Positions 9,579-18,881 of a stretch of 64,000 nucleotides of DNA are shown here, one piece after another; position 1 is the stretch's first letter, and the number at the start of each line of letters is the position of its first letter. The translations under genes and the position numbers were made by a program. Origin of the DNA: Sphingomonadales bacterium 32-65-25 (GTDB lineage: Bacteria; Pseudomonadota; Alphaproteobacteria; Sphingomonadales; Sphingomonadaceae); NCBI GenBank assembly GCA_002280855.1, contig NCEU01000003.1, positions 248,001-312,000 of the forward strand, in the 5' to 3' direction. The notes beneath the pieces were generated by a model that ran no database searches, was not told where the DNA came from, and saw nothing but the letters and a program-made list of their open reading frames with translations.

Positions 9579-11126
9579 TCAATGCCCCGGCGCGGCCGGG
9601 CCGGAGACATTCACCCGCGGAATCAGCCACACCGCAGCCGCCGCGATCAGGAACAGGATGCCAGCGGTGGAATAGATATGGAGGTTGGCCACGGTCGCCG
9701 CCTGCACGTCGATCATCCGTTCGATGACCCCGCGCGCCTGTTCGGCCGACATGCCGGCGCCCTGCATCTTCTGAAGCATCGCGTCGGCATCGTTCAAACT
9801 GTCCACCAGCGCCGTGCGAACATGGCGGGATTCATTTTCCCAACTGCTGGTCGCAATGGCGGCGCCGATCGCCCCGCACAGGGTGCGCACGAAACTCATG
9901 ATGCCGGCCGCCGAGACATATTCGCTGTCCTTGACGCTGCCCAACGCCAGGCTGGTTAGCCCGATGAAGAAGAAGGGCATACCGATGCCGGTGAGGAAAT
10001 GCGGCAGCGCCAGCGCGAAATAATCGCTTTCCGTTGACCAGGTGGTGCGCATCAGGGCGACCACGCCCAGCCAGGCCACGCCGGCGCTCACCGTGATGCG
10101 CGGATCGATCCTTGTGAGCAGCAGGCCGGCAATTGGCGCCATGCCCACCGCCATCACGCCGATCCAGGCCACGGTATTACCGGCCTGGCTGGCGGTGTAG
10201 CCCAGTGTCGATTGCAGCCACAGCGGCGTGAGCACGACGATGGCAAAGAAGCTGCCGAACACCAGGGAAACGACGCCAGTCGCCATGGCAAAGCCGCGAT
10301 GGCGGAAGATGCGGATATCGACGATCGGGTGATCATCGGTGAGTTCCCAGATGATGAAGGCAGCGGTGCCGACAGCGGCGATCACGGCCAGCGCGATGAT
10401 CTGATTTGATTCGAACCAGTCATGCTCGCGCCCGGTATCCAGCATGATCTGGAAGGCGCCGATGCCGATCACCAGCAGGATGAAGCCAATCACATCGATG
10501 GGCTGGCGGGCGATGGTGGTTTCGAACCGCTTCATCATCCGCGAAATCACCACGAAGCACAGCGCCACCACCGGCAGATTGATGAAGAAGATCCAGTGCC
10601 ACGACATGTTGTCGGAGATCAGGCCGCCCAGGATCGGGCCCAATATGGGCGCCGCCGTGGTGGTGGCCGCCCACAGGCCAACGGCGGCCCCGCGCTGTTT
10701 GGGCGGGAAGATCACCACCAGCAGCGCCTGGGAAAGCGGCATCAACGGCCCGCCGGCAAAGCCCTGCAGCACGCGGAACAACACCAGCGATTCGATATTC
10801 TGCGACAGGCCACACAACAGCGAGAAGAGGCCGAACCCGGCCAGCGACACAAGGAACCAGCGCACCGTGCCGAACCGCATCGCCAGCCAGCCAGCCAGCG
10901 GCACCGAAATGGCGTCGGCAACGGAATAGCTGGTGATCGCCCAGGTGCCCTGCGCCGGCGCAATCGCCAGGCTGCCGGCGATGTGCGGCACGCTCACGTT
11001 GGCGATGGTGGTATCCAGCACAACGGTGAAATTGGCCAACGCCATGGTGAAGGCGGTCAGCCACAGCGTGCTGCCGGTCAATGGCTCCGGCGGCGCGGGT
11101 GCTGGCGCGGCTTCGGCCTCGCTCAT
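9579..11126 (-). CDS. DHA2 family MFS drug:H+ antiporter (EmrB/QacA type)
   Basis: 515 aa, about 14 hydrophobic spans. DHA2 signatures are visible: LDTTIANVSVPHIAGSL in the first helix (motif D1), a motif A-like loop (PLAGWLAMRFGTVRWF), and the motif C region in helix 5 (APILGPILGGLISDNMSWHWIFFINLPV). It exports drugs or toxic metabolites across the inner membrane. The start overlaps the stop of the HlyD-type gene as ATGA, and NodT precedes that, so the three form a tripartite EmrAB-TolC-like pump. The C-terminal 100 residues carry a soluble segment before the last helix, usual for this family. Confidence 0.93.
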   Translation of the reverse strand: MSEAEAAPAPAPPEPLTGSTLWLTAFTMALANFTVVLDTTIANVSVPHIAGSLAIAPAQGTWAITSYSVADAISVPLAGWLAMRFGTVRWFLVSLAGFGLFSLLCGLSQNIESLVLFRVLQGFAGGPLMPLSQALLVVIFPPKQRGAAVGLWAATTTAAPILGPILGGLISDNMSWHWIFFINLPVVALCFVVISRMMKRFETTIARQPIDVIGFILLVIGIGAFQIMLDTGREHDWFESNQIIALAVIAAVGTAAFIIWELTDDHPIVDIRIFRHRGFAMATGVVSLVFGSFFAIVVLTPLWLQSTLGYTASQAGNTVAWIGVMAVGMAPIAGLLLTRIDPRITVSAGVAWLGVVALMRTTWSTESDYFALALPHFLTGIGMPFFFIGLTSLALGSVKDSEYVSAAGIMSFVRTLCGAIGAAIATSSWENESRHVRTALVDSLNDADAMLQKMQGAGMSAEQARGVIERMIDVQAATVANLHIYSTAGILFLIAAAAVWLIPRVNVSGPAAPGH

Positions 11127-12256
11127 TCGCGCGTGTCCACCACCGCCGTCATCGACAGGCCAACCCGCAACGGATTGGCCTTCACTTCGGTATCATCCAG
11201 CGCAATACGCACCGGCAGGCGCTGCACCACCTTCACCCAGTTGCCGGTGGCATTCTGCGCCGGGATGAGTGCGAAGGCCGCACCGGTGCCGCCGGCCATG
11301 CCGACCACCTTGCCGTGATAGGTGACGCTGCCGCCATAAAGATCGGATTCCAGCTCGACCGACTGGCCGAGGCGGATGGTCTTGAGCTGGCTTTCCTTGA
11401 AATTGGCATCCACGAACAGGCCAACCGTGGGCACCAACGTCATCAACGGCGCCCCGCCAGCGACGCGCTGGCCGATCTGCACGTTACGATTGGTGACGAT
11501 GCCGGCAACCGGTGCCTTGATCACGGTGCGATCCAGATCGAGCTTCGCCTTGGCCAGCGCCGCTTCGGCAGCGCGGATATCGGGCGCGGTGGAGAGCGAC
11601 GTGCCGCGCACCATTGCGGCAGCAGCAGCAGCATCGCCGGCCGCCGACCGCGCCGTGTCCTGCGCCGCAGCGACCGCCGTGCGCGCGGCATCGCGTGTGG
11701 CCATCGCGGCGGCCAGCGCGGCGCGGGCAGCGCCCAGTTCCTCGTTCGACACCGCACCGCTGCCAGCCAGCGTCTGCCGCCGATCAAATTCGCCTTTCAC
11801 CCGCGCCAGCAGGGCTTCGGCTTCAGCCAAGCGGCTGCGGGCCGAGGCAATCTCGGCTGTGCGCCCCGCCGCCCGCGCGGAGGCGGCATCGGCCATGGCG
11901 CCGGCCTGGCCATAACGCTGCCGCGCCTGCGCCAGCGCCGCTTCGGCCTGGGCCACGGCAATGCGCGCATCGGCATCGTCCAGCACCACCAAGACATCGC
12001 CGGCGTTCACGGCCTGGGTGCCGCCCACCTTCACCTCGGTCACGGTGCCGGCCAGTTGCGGCGTCACCAGTGCGGTGTCGCCGCCCACATAGGCGTTGTC
12101 GGTCTCCACCCGGCCGCGGGAGAAGATCGCCCAGTAAAGGCTGGCCAGGATGGCCACCACCACCACCACCCCGCCCAGCAGCCGCAGGGCGCGGGCGCGC
12201 TTGGGGTTGCCAGTTTCGGCCGGCGTCTCGATTGCCGGGTTAGCCATATCAGCCAT
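11123..12256 (-). CDS. HlyD/EmrA family periplasmic adaptor
   Basis: 377 aa. One N-terminal transmembrane helix (LLGGVVVVVAILASLYWAIF) is followed by a lipoyl half-motif (GAVETDNAYV-like RVETDNAYVGGDTALV), a long alanine-rich coiled-coil hairpin (about residues 75-215) and a beta-barrel with the second lipoyl half (IKAPVAGIVTNRNVQIGQRV). It links the MFS permease to the outer-membrane channel. The ATG at 12256 is chosen because AGGAGG lies 7 nt upstream and the codon overlaps the NodT stop as TGATG; GTG at 12259 is a poorer choice. Confidence 0.93.
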   Translation of the reverse strand: MADMANPAIETPAETGNPKRARALRLLGGVVVVVAILASLYWAIFSRGRVETDNAYVGGDTALVTPQLAGTVTEVKVGGTQAVNAGDVLVVLDDADARIAVAQAEAALAQARQRYGQAGAMADAASARAAGRTAEIASARSRLAEAEALLARVKGEFDRRQTLAGSGAVSNEELGAARAALAAAMATRDAARTAVAAAQDTARSAAGDAAAAAAMVRGTSLSTAPDIRAAEAALAKAKLDLDRTVIKAPVAGIVTNRNVQIGQRVAGGAPLMTLVPTVGLFVDANFKESQLKTIRLGQSVELESDLYGGSVTYHGKVVGMAGGTGAAFALIPAQNATGNWVKVVQRLPVRIALDDTEVKANPLRVGLSMTAVVDTRE

Positions 12257-13674
12257 CACTGGCCCTCCTGTTCCCGAAAGCCGCCGCCCAGCGCGCGCAC
12301 CAGCGCGACATCGGCAGCAAGGCGAAAGGCATCCACATCGGCCAGCGTGCGCCGGGCGGTAACCACGGCATCATCAGCGGTGAGCACCAGCAACTGGTTC
12401 GACAGCCCGGCATCGTAACGCAGTGACGCGACCTTGCGGGCCCGCTCGGCTTCGGCCAGTCCCTGCGTGAGCGCCTCGCGCTGCAGGCCCAGCGCAGTCA
12501 CCGCGCCGGCGGCATCGGCCACTTCATTCAGCGCGCGCAGCAGGGCCGCATCATGCACCGCCACCGCCGCCACTCGCGCCGCGCGGGCGCTGCGCGCTTC
12601 GGCGGCGCGGCGGCCGCCATCCAGGATCGGCAGGCTCAGCGCCGGGCCGAACTGGGCATAAAGGCTGTTGCCTTCCAGCAGCTTGCCAAAACCCAGGCTT
12701 TGCTGACCGATGGTGGCGTTCAGTGTCAGATTGGGCAGGAAGGCGCGGCCAGCCGCCATTTCACGCGCCCCGCTTGCTTCGGCCCGCAAGCGGGCCGCAA
12801 CGATATCGGGCCGGCGCGCCACCAGAGCGATGGAAACCCCTTCGGGCAGGCCGGGCGGCAGCGGCTTGATGTTGGGCGGGGTGATGCTGAACCCGCGATC
12901 GGGCCCGGCACCCAGCAGCAGCGCCAGCCGGCGCCGCGCCGCCGTCACTTGGGCAGCAGCTGCCACCAGATCGCTTTGCGCCAGCGCCAGCCGGGTCGCG
13001 GCCTGGGCGCGAGCGCCATCATTGTCCAGGCCCGCGGTGACGCGATTGGCGGTCAGCTCCAGCGTCTGCCGGCGAATGGCGACGGCATCACGGGTCACGG
13101 CCAGCCGATCCAGCGCGGCTCCGAAATCGGCATAGGCTGCCGCCACGCTGGCGGCCAGGAACAGGCGCGTTTGCGTGCGTTCCACCGCCACCGCTTCGGC
13201 TTCGCGCCGGGCAGCGCGCAACTGCGCCCGGCCCTGCCCCCACAGATCGAGATTCCAGCCGGCCTGCAGATTGATCAGCCCCGATTCGAGCACACCCGGC
13301 GGCACGAACTGCGCCGGGATGCCAAGATTGCGGGACAGTTGCTGCCCGCCCAGGCTGGCATTGCCCGTCAACGAGGGCAGCAGCGATGCCCGGCTCTGAC
13401 GCGCGGCGGCATCGGCGGCGGCAACGCGGGCTTCGGCAGCAGCCATGTCGGGATTACCGGCAAGGGCTTCTGCGATCAGCGCGTTCAGTTGGCTGTCACC
13501 CCAGGCCTGCCACCAGTCCGCCGCCGGCCAATCGATCTGTCCCTTTCCGGAAAGGGTAACCGTGCTGGCCGCCGTCGCCGGCGCGCGCGGCATCGGCGCC
13601 GGCCCCAGCTTTGGCGGCACGGCGCAGGCGGCAAGCGCCGCAGCCATAAACAGGGTGGAGAGCGAGCGGCGCAC
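12256..13674 (-). CDS. NodT/OprM family outer-membrane efflux lipoprotein
   Basis: About 472 aa. From a GTG at 13674 it begins MRRSLSTLFMAAALAAC, a lipoprotein signal with lipobox LAAC; a TTG-started form 17 residues longer would spoil the signal. Two TolC-like repeats follow, with the alanine-rich helical pairs and motifs WDLWGQGRAQLRAARREA and LARRPDI-like LVARRPDIVAARLRAEASGA typical of NodT proteins. It forms the trimeric outer-membrane duct of the efflux pump encoded with the two downstream genes, which overlap. The promoter should lie between 13675 and 13791; no clear -35/-10 pair is seen there. Confidence 0.9.
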   Translation of the reverse strand: MRRSLSTLFMAAALAACAVPPKLGPAPMPRAPATAASTVTLSGKGQIDWPAADWWQAWGDSQLNALIAEALAGNPDMAAAEARVAAADAAARQSRASLLPSLTGNASLGGQQLSRNLGIPAQFVPPGVLESGLINLQAGWNLDLWGQGRAQLRAARREAEAVAVERTQTRLFLAASVAAAYADFGAALDRLAVTRDAVAIRRQTLELTANRVTAGLDNDGARAQAATRLALAQSDLVAAAAQVTAARRRLALLLGAGPDRGFSITPPNIKPLPPGLPEGVSIALVARRPDIVAARLRAEASGAREMAAGRAFLPNLTLNATIGQQSLGFGKLLEGNSLYAQFGPALSLPILDGGRRAAEARSARAARVAAVAVHDAALLRALNEVADAAGAVTALGLQREALTQGLAEAERARKVASLRYDAGLSNQLLVLTADDAVVTARRTLADVDAFRLAADVALVRALGGGFREQEGQ

Positions 13675-13791
13675 GTGAGAAAATCCGGACGAGAGAAGAC
13701 CGTAGCGGCTTTGAGCCTTGCTCAATTGCCCGTCAACCTCACACTCGTCATGAGCGGGCGCACTGCTTGTCGCACCGGCAGCTGCGACGGA

Positions 13792-14661
13792 TTACAGGAA
13801 CGCCCGCAGCTCCGCCACGAACCGATCAAACTGGTCGTGGTGGAGCCAGTGGCCAGCATTTTCAAACGTCACCACCCGCGCGGTGGCGAAATGTTCGATG
13901 CGGCCATCGTCGACCGGGTTCGATGCCCAGCTCTTCTCGCCATACATCAGCAGCGTGGGGCAGGTGATGCGGCGCCACAGTTCGGTCACCATCTCGCCCG
14001 GCATGTCGTGCAGCCACGGCAGATGCAGGTAATTGTCGAATTTCCAGCTGTAGCTGCCGTCCTCGTTGCGGTGGGTGCCGTGGATGGTGAGGTGGCGGGC
14101 CTGCTCTTCACTCAGGAAGCTGTTTTCCTGGTGCATGCGCGCGAACGCCTCTTCCAGGGTGGCATAGCGCTTGGGGCTTCGGGCGGCGGCCGCGCGCTTG
14201 GCGTCGATCCACTGGCGCTCGCGCTCGGCAAAGTCGGTCTTCAACCGCTCGGCCAGCATCTTGGGGCTGGGGCCAAGGCCTTCGATGGCGACCAGCTTCT
14301 TCACATTGTCCGGATACAGGCCGGTGTACCGCAGCGCGATATTGCCGCCCATCGAATGCGCCACGATGGTGACCGGCGCCAGCTTCAGCTGATGGATCAG
14401 CTGCGCCAGATCATAGACATAATCATGGGTGATATAGTCGCCATCCGGGGCCCAGGCGCTATCACCGTGCCCGCGCCAATCCGGCGCGATGATGTGCCAT
14501 TCATCCTTCAGTTCGCGCGCCACCCAATCCCAGCTGCGGGCATGATCGCGGCCGCCGTGCAGCAAAAGCAAAGGCGGCGCTGTGGGGTTGCCCCAGTCAC
14601 AATAATGCAGCCGCAGCCGCTGCGAGATGAAGCTGTGCGAGGTTGGTCCCAGATCAATCAT
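13792..14661 (-). CDS. Alpha/beta hydrolase
   Basis: 289 aa from the ATG at 14661 (GAGG 5 nt upstream). Alpha/beta hydrolase features: LLLLHGGRDHARSWD oxyanion region, nucleophile elbow AHSMGG with Ser103, an Asp region near TLLMYGEKSW, and the catalytic His in FENAGHWLHHDQ close to the C-terminus. It probably acts on an ester, lactone or C-C bond; the fold does not tell which. It stands alone, divergent from the glsB-like gene. Confidence 0.88.
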   Translation of the reverse strand: MIDLGPTSHSFISQRLRLHYCDWGNPTAPPLLLLHGGRDHARSWDWVARELKDEWHIIAPDWRGHGDSAWAPDGDYITHDYVYDLAQLIHQLKLAPVTIVAHSMGGNIALRYTGLYPDNVKKLVAIEGLGPSPKMLAERLKTDFAERERQWIDAKRAAAARSPKRYATLEEAFARMHQENSFLSEEQARHLTIHGTHRNEDGSYSWKFDNYLHLPWLHDMPGEMVTELWRRITCPTLLMYGEKSWASNPVDDGRIEHFATARVVTFENAGHWLHHDQFDRFVAELRAFL

Positions 14662-14756
14662 GCCGGCCTCATGCCATGATGGCTGGCGGCAGGCCAGTGT
14701 TTGAGGCATGTTGCCTGCGGGGGCCTTGGCAGTCTGCCATCTTGAGGAGACGAAGC

Positions 14757-15020
14757 ATGGGCTGGATCGTTGCATTGATCGTGGGTGGTTTCGCCGGATT
14801 CCTGGCCAGCAAGCTGATGAACCGGGACAGCGACATGGGGCTGTTCCTCAACATCGTTGTCGGCTGTGTCGGCTCGGTGATCGGCAATGCCATCCTGAAC
14901 CAGGTCGGCATCGCCGGTTCGGTGCAGAATTTCTCCATCACCGGCTTGTTGGTGGCGGTTGTCGGCGCGTCCGTGCTGCTTGGCATCGTCAACGTGGTGA
15001 AGCGTGGTAAGCTGCGCTAG
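14757..15020 (+). CDS. GlsB/YeaQ/YmgE family small stress membrane protein
   Basis: 87 aa with three hydrophobic helices and the family pattern MGWIVALIVGGFAGFLASKL, a short polar loop with MNRDSDMG, then a glycine-rich pair of helices (LNIVVGCVGSVIGNAIL and LLVAVVGASVLLGIV). Members are inner-membrane proteins associated with stress; their biochemical role is unknown. GAGGAGA precedes the ATG. The stop TAG shares the tetranucleotide CTAG (15017-15020) with the stop of the convergent phhA gene. Confidence 0.88.
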   Translation: MGWIVALIVGGFAGFLASKLMNRDSDMGLFLNIVVGCVGSVIGNAILNQVGIAGSVQNFSITGLLVAVVGASVLLGIVNVVKRGKLR

Positions 15021-15886
15021 GCGACGTGGCTCTGGTCGCCGCGGGTGAACAGCACATCATCGGGCAGGATGGCAGCGATGGGAATATCCGGGCTGCCTTC
15101 CAGCCGCTGGTAGAGCGGGCCGAAATCCGTTTCCAGCGTCACGCGCAGCAGCTCGTCGAAACTGTCGATAACGAAATAATTCTGCTGGAAATCGTCGATG
15201 CGATAGGGCGTCTTCAGCACCCGTTCGAGCGACCAGCCAATGCGGTTGGGGCTGGCGCTGTCCAATGCAAACAGCGTCTCGCCATGGCTGGAAACGATGC
15301 CGGCGCCATAGATGGCCAGGCCCTGTTCTGACCGGATCAGGCCGAATTCCACCGTGTACCAATAGAGGCGCGAGAGGCGGTTGATGGCGTTATATTCGAG
15401 CGCCCGCAGGCCGCCTCGGCCATAGGCCTGCATGTAATCCGCGAACGCCGGGTGGGCGAGCAGCGGCACATGGCCGAACACGTCGTGAAACACGTCCGGT
15501 TCCTGCAGATAGTCCAGCTGATCGGGCCGGCGGATGAAATTGCCGGCCGGAAAGCGCCGGTTGGCGAGATGCTCGAAAAACACCGCATCGGGCACCAGGC
15601 CGGGCACCGCAACTACCTGCCAGCCGGTCAGCGCCATCAGCTGTTCGTTCAGCCGGGCAAAATCCGGCACGCCGGGCCGCGTCAGGTCGAGGCGCTTCAG
15701 GCCATCGAGAAATTCCGGCGCCACCCGGCCGGGCAGCAACCGCGTCTGGCGATCGAACAGATGATCCCACACGCGGTGATCGGTGGTGGTGAAATGGCTC
15801 CAATCCTGCGGGATGGTCCAGTCTGGGGAGGGGGCAACATCAATCACCCCGCGATTGTAGCAGGGGCCGCGCGGCTTTGCGACCAT
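15017..15886 (-). CDS. phhA: Phenylalanine 4-monooxygenase
   Basis: 289 aa, the usual length for the monomeric bacterial enzyme. It hydroxylates phenylalanine to tyrosine with Fe(II), tetrahydropterin and O2. Iron ligands are H134, H139 (DVFHDVFGHVP) and E180 (YWYTVEFGL); the pterin-side motif is VVAVPGLVPDAVFFEHLANRRFP (residues 91-113). The start is uncertain: the ATG at 15886 has AGGTG 7 nt upstream and is preferred over a GTG at 15847. The pterin recycling enzymes (phhB and others) are not adjacent. The next gene on the plus strand, a thiolase-like protein, diverges 45 nt away. Confidence 0.93.
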   Translation of the reverse strand: MVAKPRGPCYNRGVIDVAPSPDWTIPQDWSHFTTTDHRVWDHLFDRQTRLLPGRVAPEFLDGLKRLDLTRPGVPDFARLNEQLMALTGWQVVAVPGLVPDAVFFEHLANRRFPAGNFIRRPDQLDYLQEPDVFHDVFGHVPLLAHPAFADYMQAYGRGGLRALEYNAINRLSRLYWYTVEFGLIRSEQGLAIYGAGIVSSHGETLFALDSASPNRIGWSLERVLKTPYRIDDFQQNYFVIDSFDELLRVTLETDFGPLYQRLEGSPDIPIAAILPDDVLFTRGDQSHVA

Positions 15887-15931
15887 GGCCCGCACCTGTA
15901 TCAGTGAAGCCCACTCGGGGAGGAACACGCC

Positions 15932-17434
15932 ATGTCATTGCCAGCCGAACGCACACCGGTGATCATCGGAGTCGGCGAAGTGCTGGACCGGCCTGCCGAT
16001 CCGGGCGCTGCATTGGAGCCGCTGGCGCTGATGGAAGCGGCGGTGCGCGCCGCCGATGCCGATGCCGGCGGCGGTTTCCTTGATCGCATCGACAGCCTGG
16101 ATGTGATCAACCTGATTTCCTGGCGCTATGACCGGGTTGCGGCCCGGCTGGCGGAACGGCTCGGCATCGTGCCGCCGCGCGCCGTCTATGCCGTGGTCGG
16201 CGGCGAGACGCCGACGACGAAGATCCACGAAGCCGCGCTGCGCATCATGAACGGCAACAGCGTCGTGGCGGTGATCACCGGCGGCGAAGCGCAGAACGCG
16301 GTGGCCAAGGCGAAAGCCGCCGGCATCGAATTGCCGTGGACGCCGCCGTCGAAAACGCCGGAAAACCCGATCATCCCATCCGAGCACGTCACCCCGCTCG
16401 GCATGCAGCACGGCATTTTCCAGCCGATCCACATCTATCCGCTCTATGAAAATGCCACGGTTGCCGCCTGGGGTCTCACCCCGCGGCAGGCGCTGGCCGA
16501 AAGCGGCGCCGCCTATGAGCGGATCAGCGCCATTGCCGCCGCCAACCCCAACGCCTGGGGCCGCAAATCATTCAGTGCCGATGAAATCACCACGGTATCC
16601 GACGACAACCGCATGATCTGCTGGCCCTATACCAAGCGCATGGTGGCCAACAACAATGTGAACGCCGCTGCCGCCGTGCTGATGACCACCCTGGCCGCTG
16701 CCCGCGCCGCCGGCATCCCCGAAGACCGCATCATCCACGTCCACGGCGGCGCGTCGGCCGGCGAGCACATGGATTATCTCAAGCGTGATCAATATGTGCA
16801 CAGCTGCGCGCAGGATGCCGTGCTGGGCCAGGCCATGCAGATTGCCCCGAATGGCTTTGACCGGGTGGAACTGTACAGCTGTTTCCCCACCGTGCCCAAA
16901 ATGGCGCGCCGTACGCTCGGCCTTGGCCCCGATGCGCCGCTCTCCGTGATGGGCGGCCTCAGCTTCGCCGGCGCCGGCCTCAACTGCTACATGCTGCACT
17001 CCACCTGCGCGATGGTGCGCTCCTTGCGCGATCGGCCCGCCGATCAGGCGCTGCTTTATGGCCAGGGCGGCTATGTCACCAAGCATCACGCGCTGGTGAT
17101 CGGCAACCGCCCCGCCGAGCCGGCCTGGCTGATGCTGAACAAGGATGTGCAGGACGTGGCCGAAGATGCGCGTGGCGACGTGCCGACCTATGATGGCAGC
17201 TACGTGGGCCCGGCGACACTGGAAACCTACAGCATCGTCTTCGGCCGCGACGGCCAGCCCAGCCATGGCAGCGTCGTCGGCCGCACGCCCGACGGCGCCC
17301 GCACCCTCGGCAAGATTGACATCGCCGATGCGGACGCGCTGGCCACCCTGCTCAGCCTTGATGCCCACCCCATCGGCCTGCCCGGCGCGGTGAGCGTGGG
17401 TGACGACGGCCTGCAGCGGTGGCGGTTCGCCTGA
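15932..17434 (+). CDS. Thiolase-like acetyl-CoA acetyltransferase family protein (TLP1 type)
   Basis: 500 aa from the ATG at 15932 behind GAGGAA. The fold is thiolase-like: TPVIIGVGEVLDRP at the start, GNSVVAVITGGEAQNA near residue 105-120, a histidine-bearing VHGGASAGEH region and YGQGGYVTKHHALVIGN near residue 370-385. The strongly conserved thiolase nucleophile cysteine is not in its normal context (the segment reads VVGGETPTTK). This and the extra C-terminal domain of about 80 residues fit type-1 thiolase-like proteins (TLP1), which bind CoA esters but may not be true thiolases. Substrate unknown. Confidence 0.82.
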   Translation: MSLPAERTPVIIGVGEVLDRPADPGAALEPLALMEAAVRAADADAGGGFLDRIDSLDVINLISWRYDRVAARLAERLGIVPPRAVYAVVGGETPTTKIHEAALRIMNGNSVVAVITGGEAQNAVAKAKAAGIELPWTPPSKTPENPIIPSEHVTPLGMQHGIFQPIHIYPLYENATVAAWGLTPRQALAESGAAYERISAIAAANPNAWGRKSFSADEITTVSDDNRMICWPYTKRMVANNNVNAAAAVLMTTLAAARAAGIPEDRIIHVHGGASAGEHMDYLKRDQYVHSCAQDAVLGQAMQIAPNGFDRVELYSCFPTVPKMARRTLGLGPDAPLSVMGGLSFAGAGLNCYMLHSTCAMVRSLRDRPADQALLYGQGGYVTKHHALVIGNRPAEPAWLMLNKDVQDVAEDARGDVPTYDGSYVGPATLETYSIVFGRDGQPSHGSVVGRTPDGARTLGKIDIADADALATLLSLDAHPIGLPGAVSVGDDGLQRWRFA

Positions 17435-17437
17435 ACC

Positions 17438-18814
17438 TCAACGCGGGGCCAGTACCGCCTCGTTGACCACGCCGCCCTGCTTGTAGAGCGTGCCGCCCTT
17501 CATGATGTGGGTGGGGTTCTGCAGCAGCGCAATCGTGCGCAGCACGTCGCCGCGCACGGCGATGATGTCGGCATATTTCCCGGTGGCGATGGTGCCGCTG
17601 TCCTTTTCCACGCCCATGAACTTGGCCGGCCAATAGGTCGCAGCCTGGATCGCCTCCATCGCCGGCACCTGCAGGCCGTTCACCCATACATCCAGCTCGT
17701 TCCAGGTTGTCTGGCAGTGGAAGGCGGTGGGAATGCCGCTGTCGGTGCCGATCAGCAGGATGGCGCCGGCCTTGCGCAGCTGGGCGAACTTGGTGTCGAG
17801 CGTGGGTTTGCGGCGCGGGGTGAGTTGGTTGTATTCCAGCGCCGACACATCCTTCAGCGAGGCCTTGATATCGGCGACGGTATCGGGCTTCAGCCCGCGC
17901 GCCCAGCAGGCATCGTCGAGCTTCTCCGGGTTGGCCAGCAGATTGCCATGGTTGAACAGGCCGCTGATGGTGGGCGTCCAATAGAGCGGGTTGCCGCGCA
18001 CCCGGCCTTCGGCAGCGCGGGCTTCCAGCGCCGCCATGATATCGTCCGGATACTTCGGCGCAGCGCCCAGCCCGGTGTGCTCGAAATTGTCGATGCCGGT
18101 TTTCAGGCCGATGCGGATTTCTTCGGGCAGATGGCTGTGGCCCACCACTTTCAGGCCCAGCTTGTGCGCTTCTTCAACGATGGCGCGGGTGGTGGCTTCG
18201 CCCACTTCGTCCTGATCGACGAGCTTGATGATATCGACACCGGCCGCCTTCAGCTTGCGCACCTTGGCGCGCGCATCTTCCGCGTTGTCCACGCCCCAGC
18301 GGAAGGCCTCCGTGCCGGGATAGGCCTTCTTCTGCAGGAATGGCCCGGAGACATAGAGGCGCGGGCCGGGTTTACGGCCGGCCTTCACATCCTCGCGGAT
18401 GGCGATGCTTTCGGCCAGCGGGCCACCGAGGTCGCGCGCGCTGGTGACACCGGCCAGCAGCAGTTGCACGGCGCTGGCCGGCATGATTTCGGGGCCGAAG
18501 CGGTTGAGGTACGCCTTGTCCCAATGGGTGTAATCGGCGTGGCCGTTGATCATCAGGTGCACGTGCATGTCCCACAGGCCGGGCAGCACATCCATGCCTT
18601 CGGTGGAAACCACGGTGGCGCCCGCCGGCACCGGCAGCGTGGCGACCGTGCCGATGGCGGTGATGCGATCGCCATCCACCAGGATCACGCTGTTGGCCAA
18701 CGGTGGCCCGCCCTGGCCGTCGATCAGCCGGCCACCCACCAGCGCGGTGATGGGCGCGGCCGTTGCAGCGGCACTGGCCAGCAGGCCCGCAAGGAAAAGG
18801 GTGATGGCACGCAT
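17438..18814 (-). CDS. Secreted metal-dependent amidohydrolase
   Basis: 458 aa. The signal peptide MRAITLFLAGLLASAAATAA is followed by the amidohydrolase beta-sandwich and barrel: metal motif WDMHVHL (HxH), a lysine in DIIKLVDQDE, histidines in VVGHSHL and NFEHTG, and the aspartate in LIGTDSGIP. This is the imidazolonepropionase/prolidase-like subgroup, whose members hydrolyse dipeptides, ureas or related amides in the periplasm. AGGGAG precedes the ATG. It ends 3 nt from the convergent thiolase-like gene. Confidence 0.88.
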   Translation of the reverse strand: MRAITLFLAGLLASAAATAAPITALVGGRLIDGQGGPPLANSVILVDGDRITAIGTVATLPVPAGATVVSTEGMDVLPGLWDMHVHLMINGHADYTHWDKAYLNRFGPEIMPASAVQLLLAGVTSARDLGGPLAESIAIREDVKAGRKPGPRLYVSGPFLQKKAYPGTEAFRWGVDNAEDARAKVRKLKAAGVDIIKLVDQDEVGEATTRAIVEEAHKLGLKVVGHSHLPEEIRIGLKTGIDNFEHTGLGAAPKYPDDIMAALEARAAEGRVRGNPLYWTPTISGLFNHGNLLANPEKLDDACWARGLKPDTVADIKASLKDVSALEYNQLTPRRKPTLDTKFAQLRKAGAILLIGTDSGIPTAFHCQTTWNELDVWVNGLQVPAMEAIQAATYWPAKFMGVEKDSGTIATGKYADIIAVRGDVLRTIALLQNPTHIMKGGTLYKQGGVVNEAVLAPR

Positions 18815-18881
18815 GGTTGAAGACTCCCTGTTGTGCGCAAGCCGTGGGCCGCGCCTGCGGGAGCGTCAACCTAACATACTG

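Noticed and set aside
12553..14679. Long plus-strand frame over NodT and the alpha/beta hydrolase
   Set aside because: It is antisense to two recognisable genes and composed of Arg/Gly/Ala-rich sequence with no motifs.
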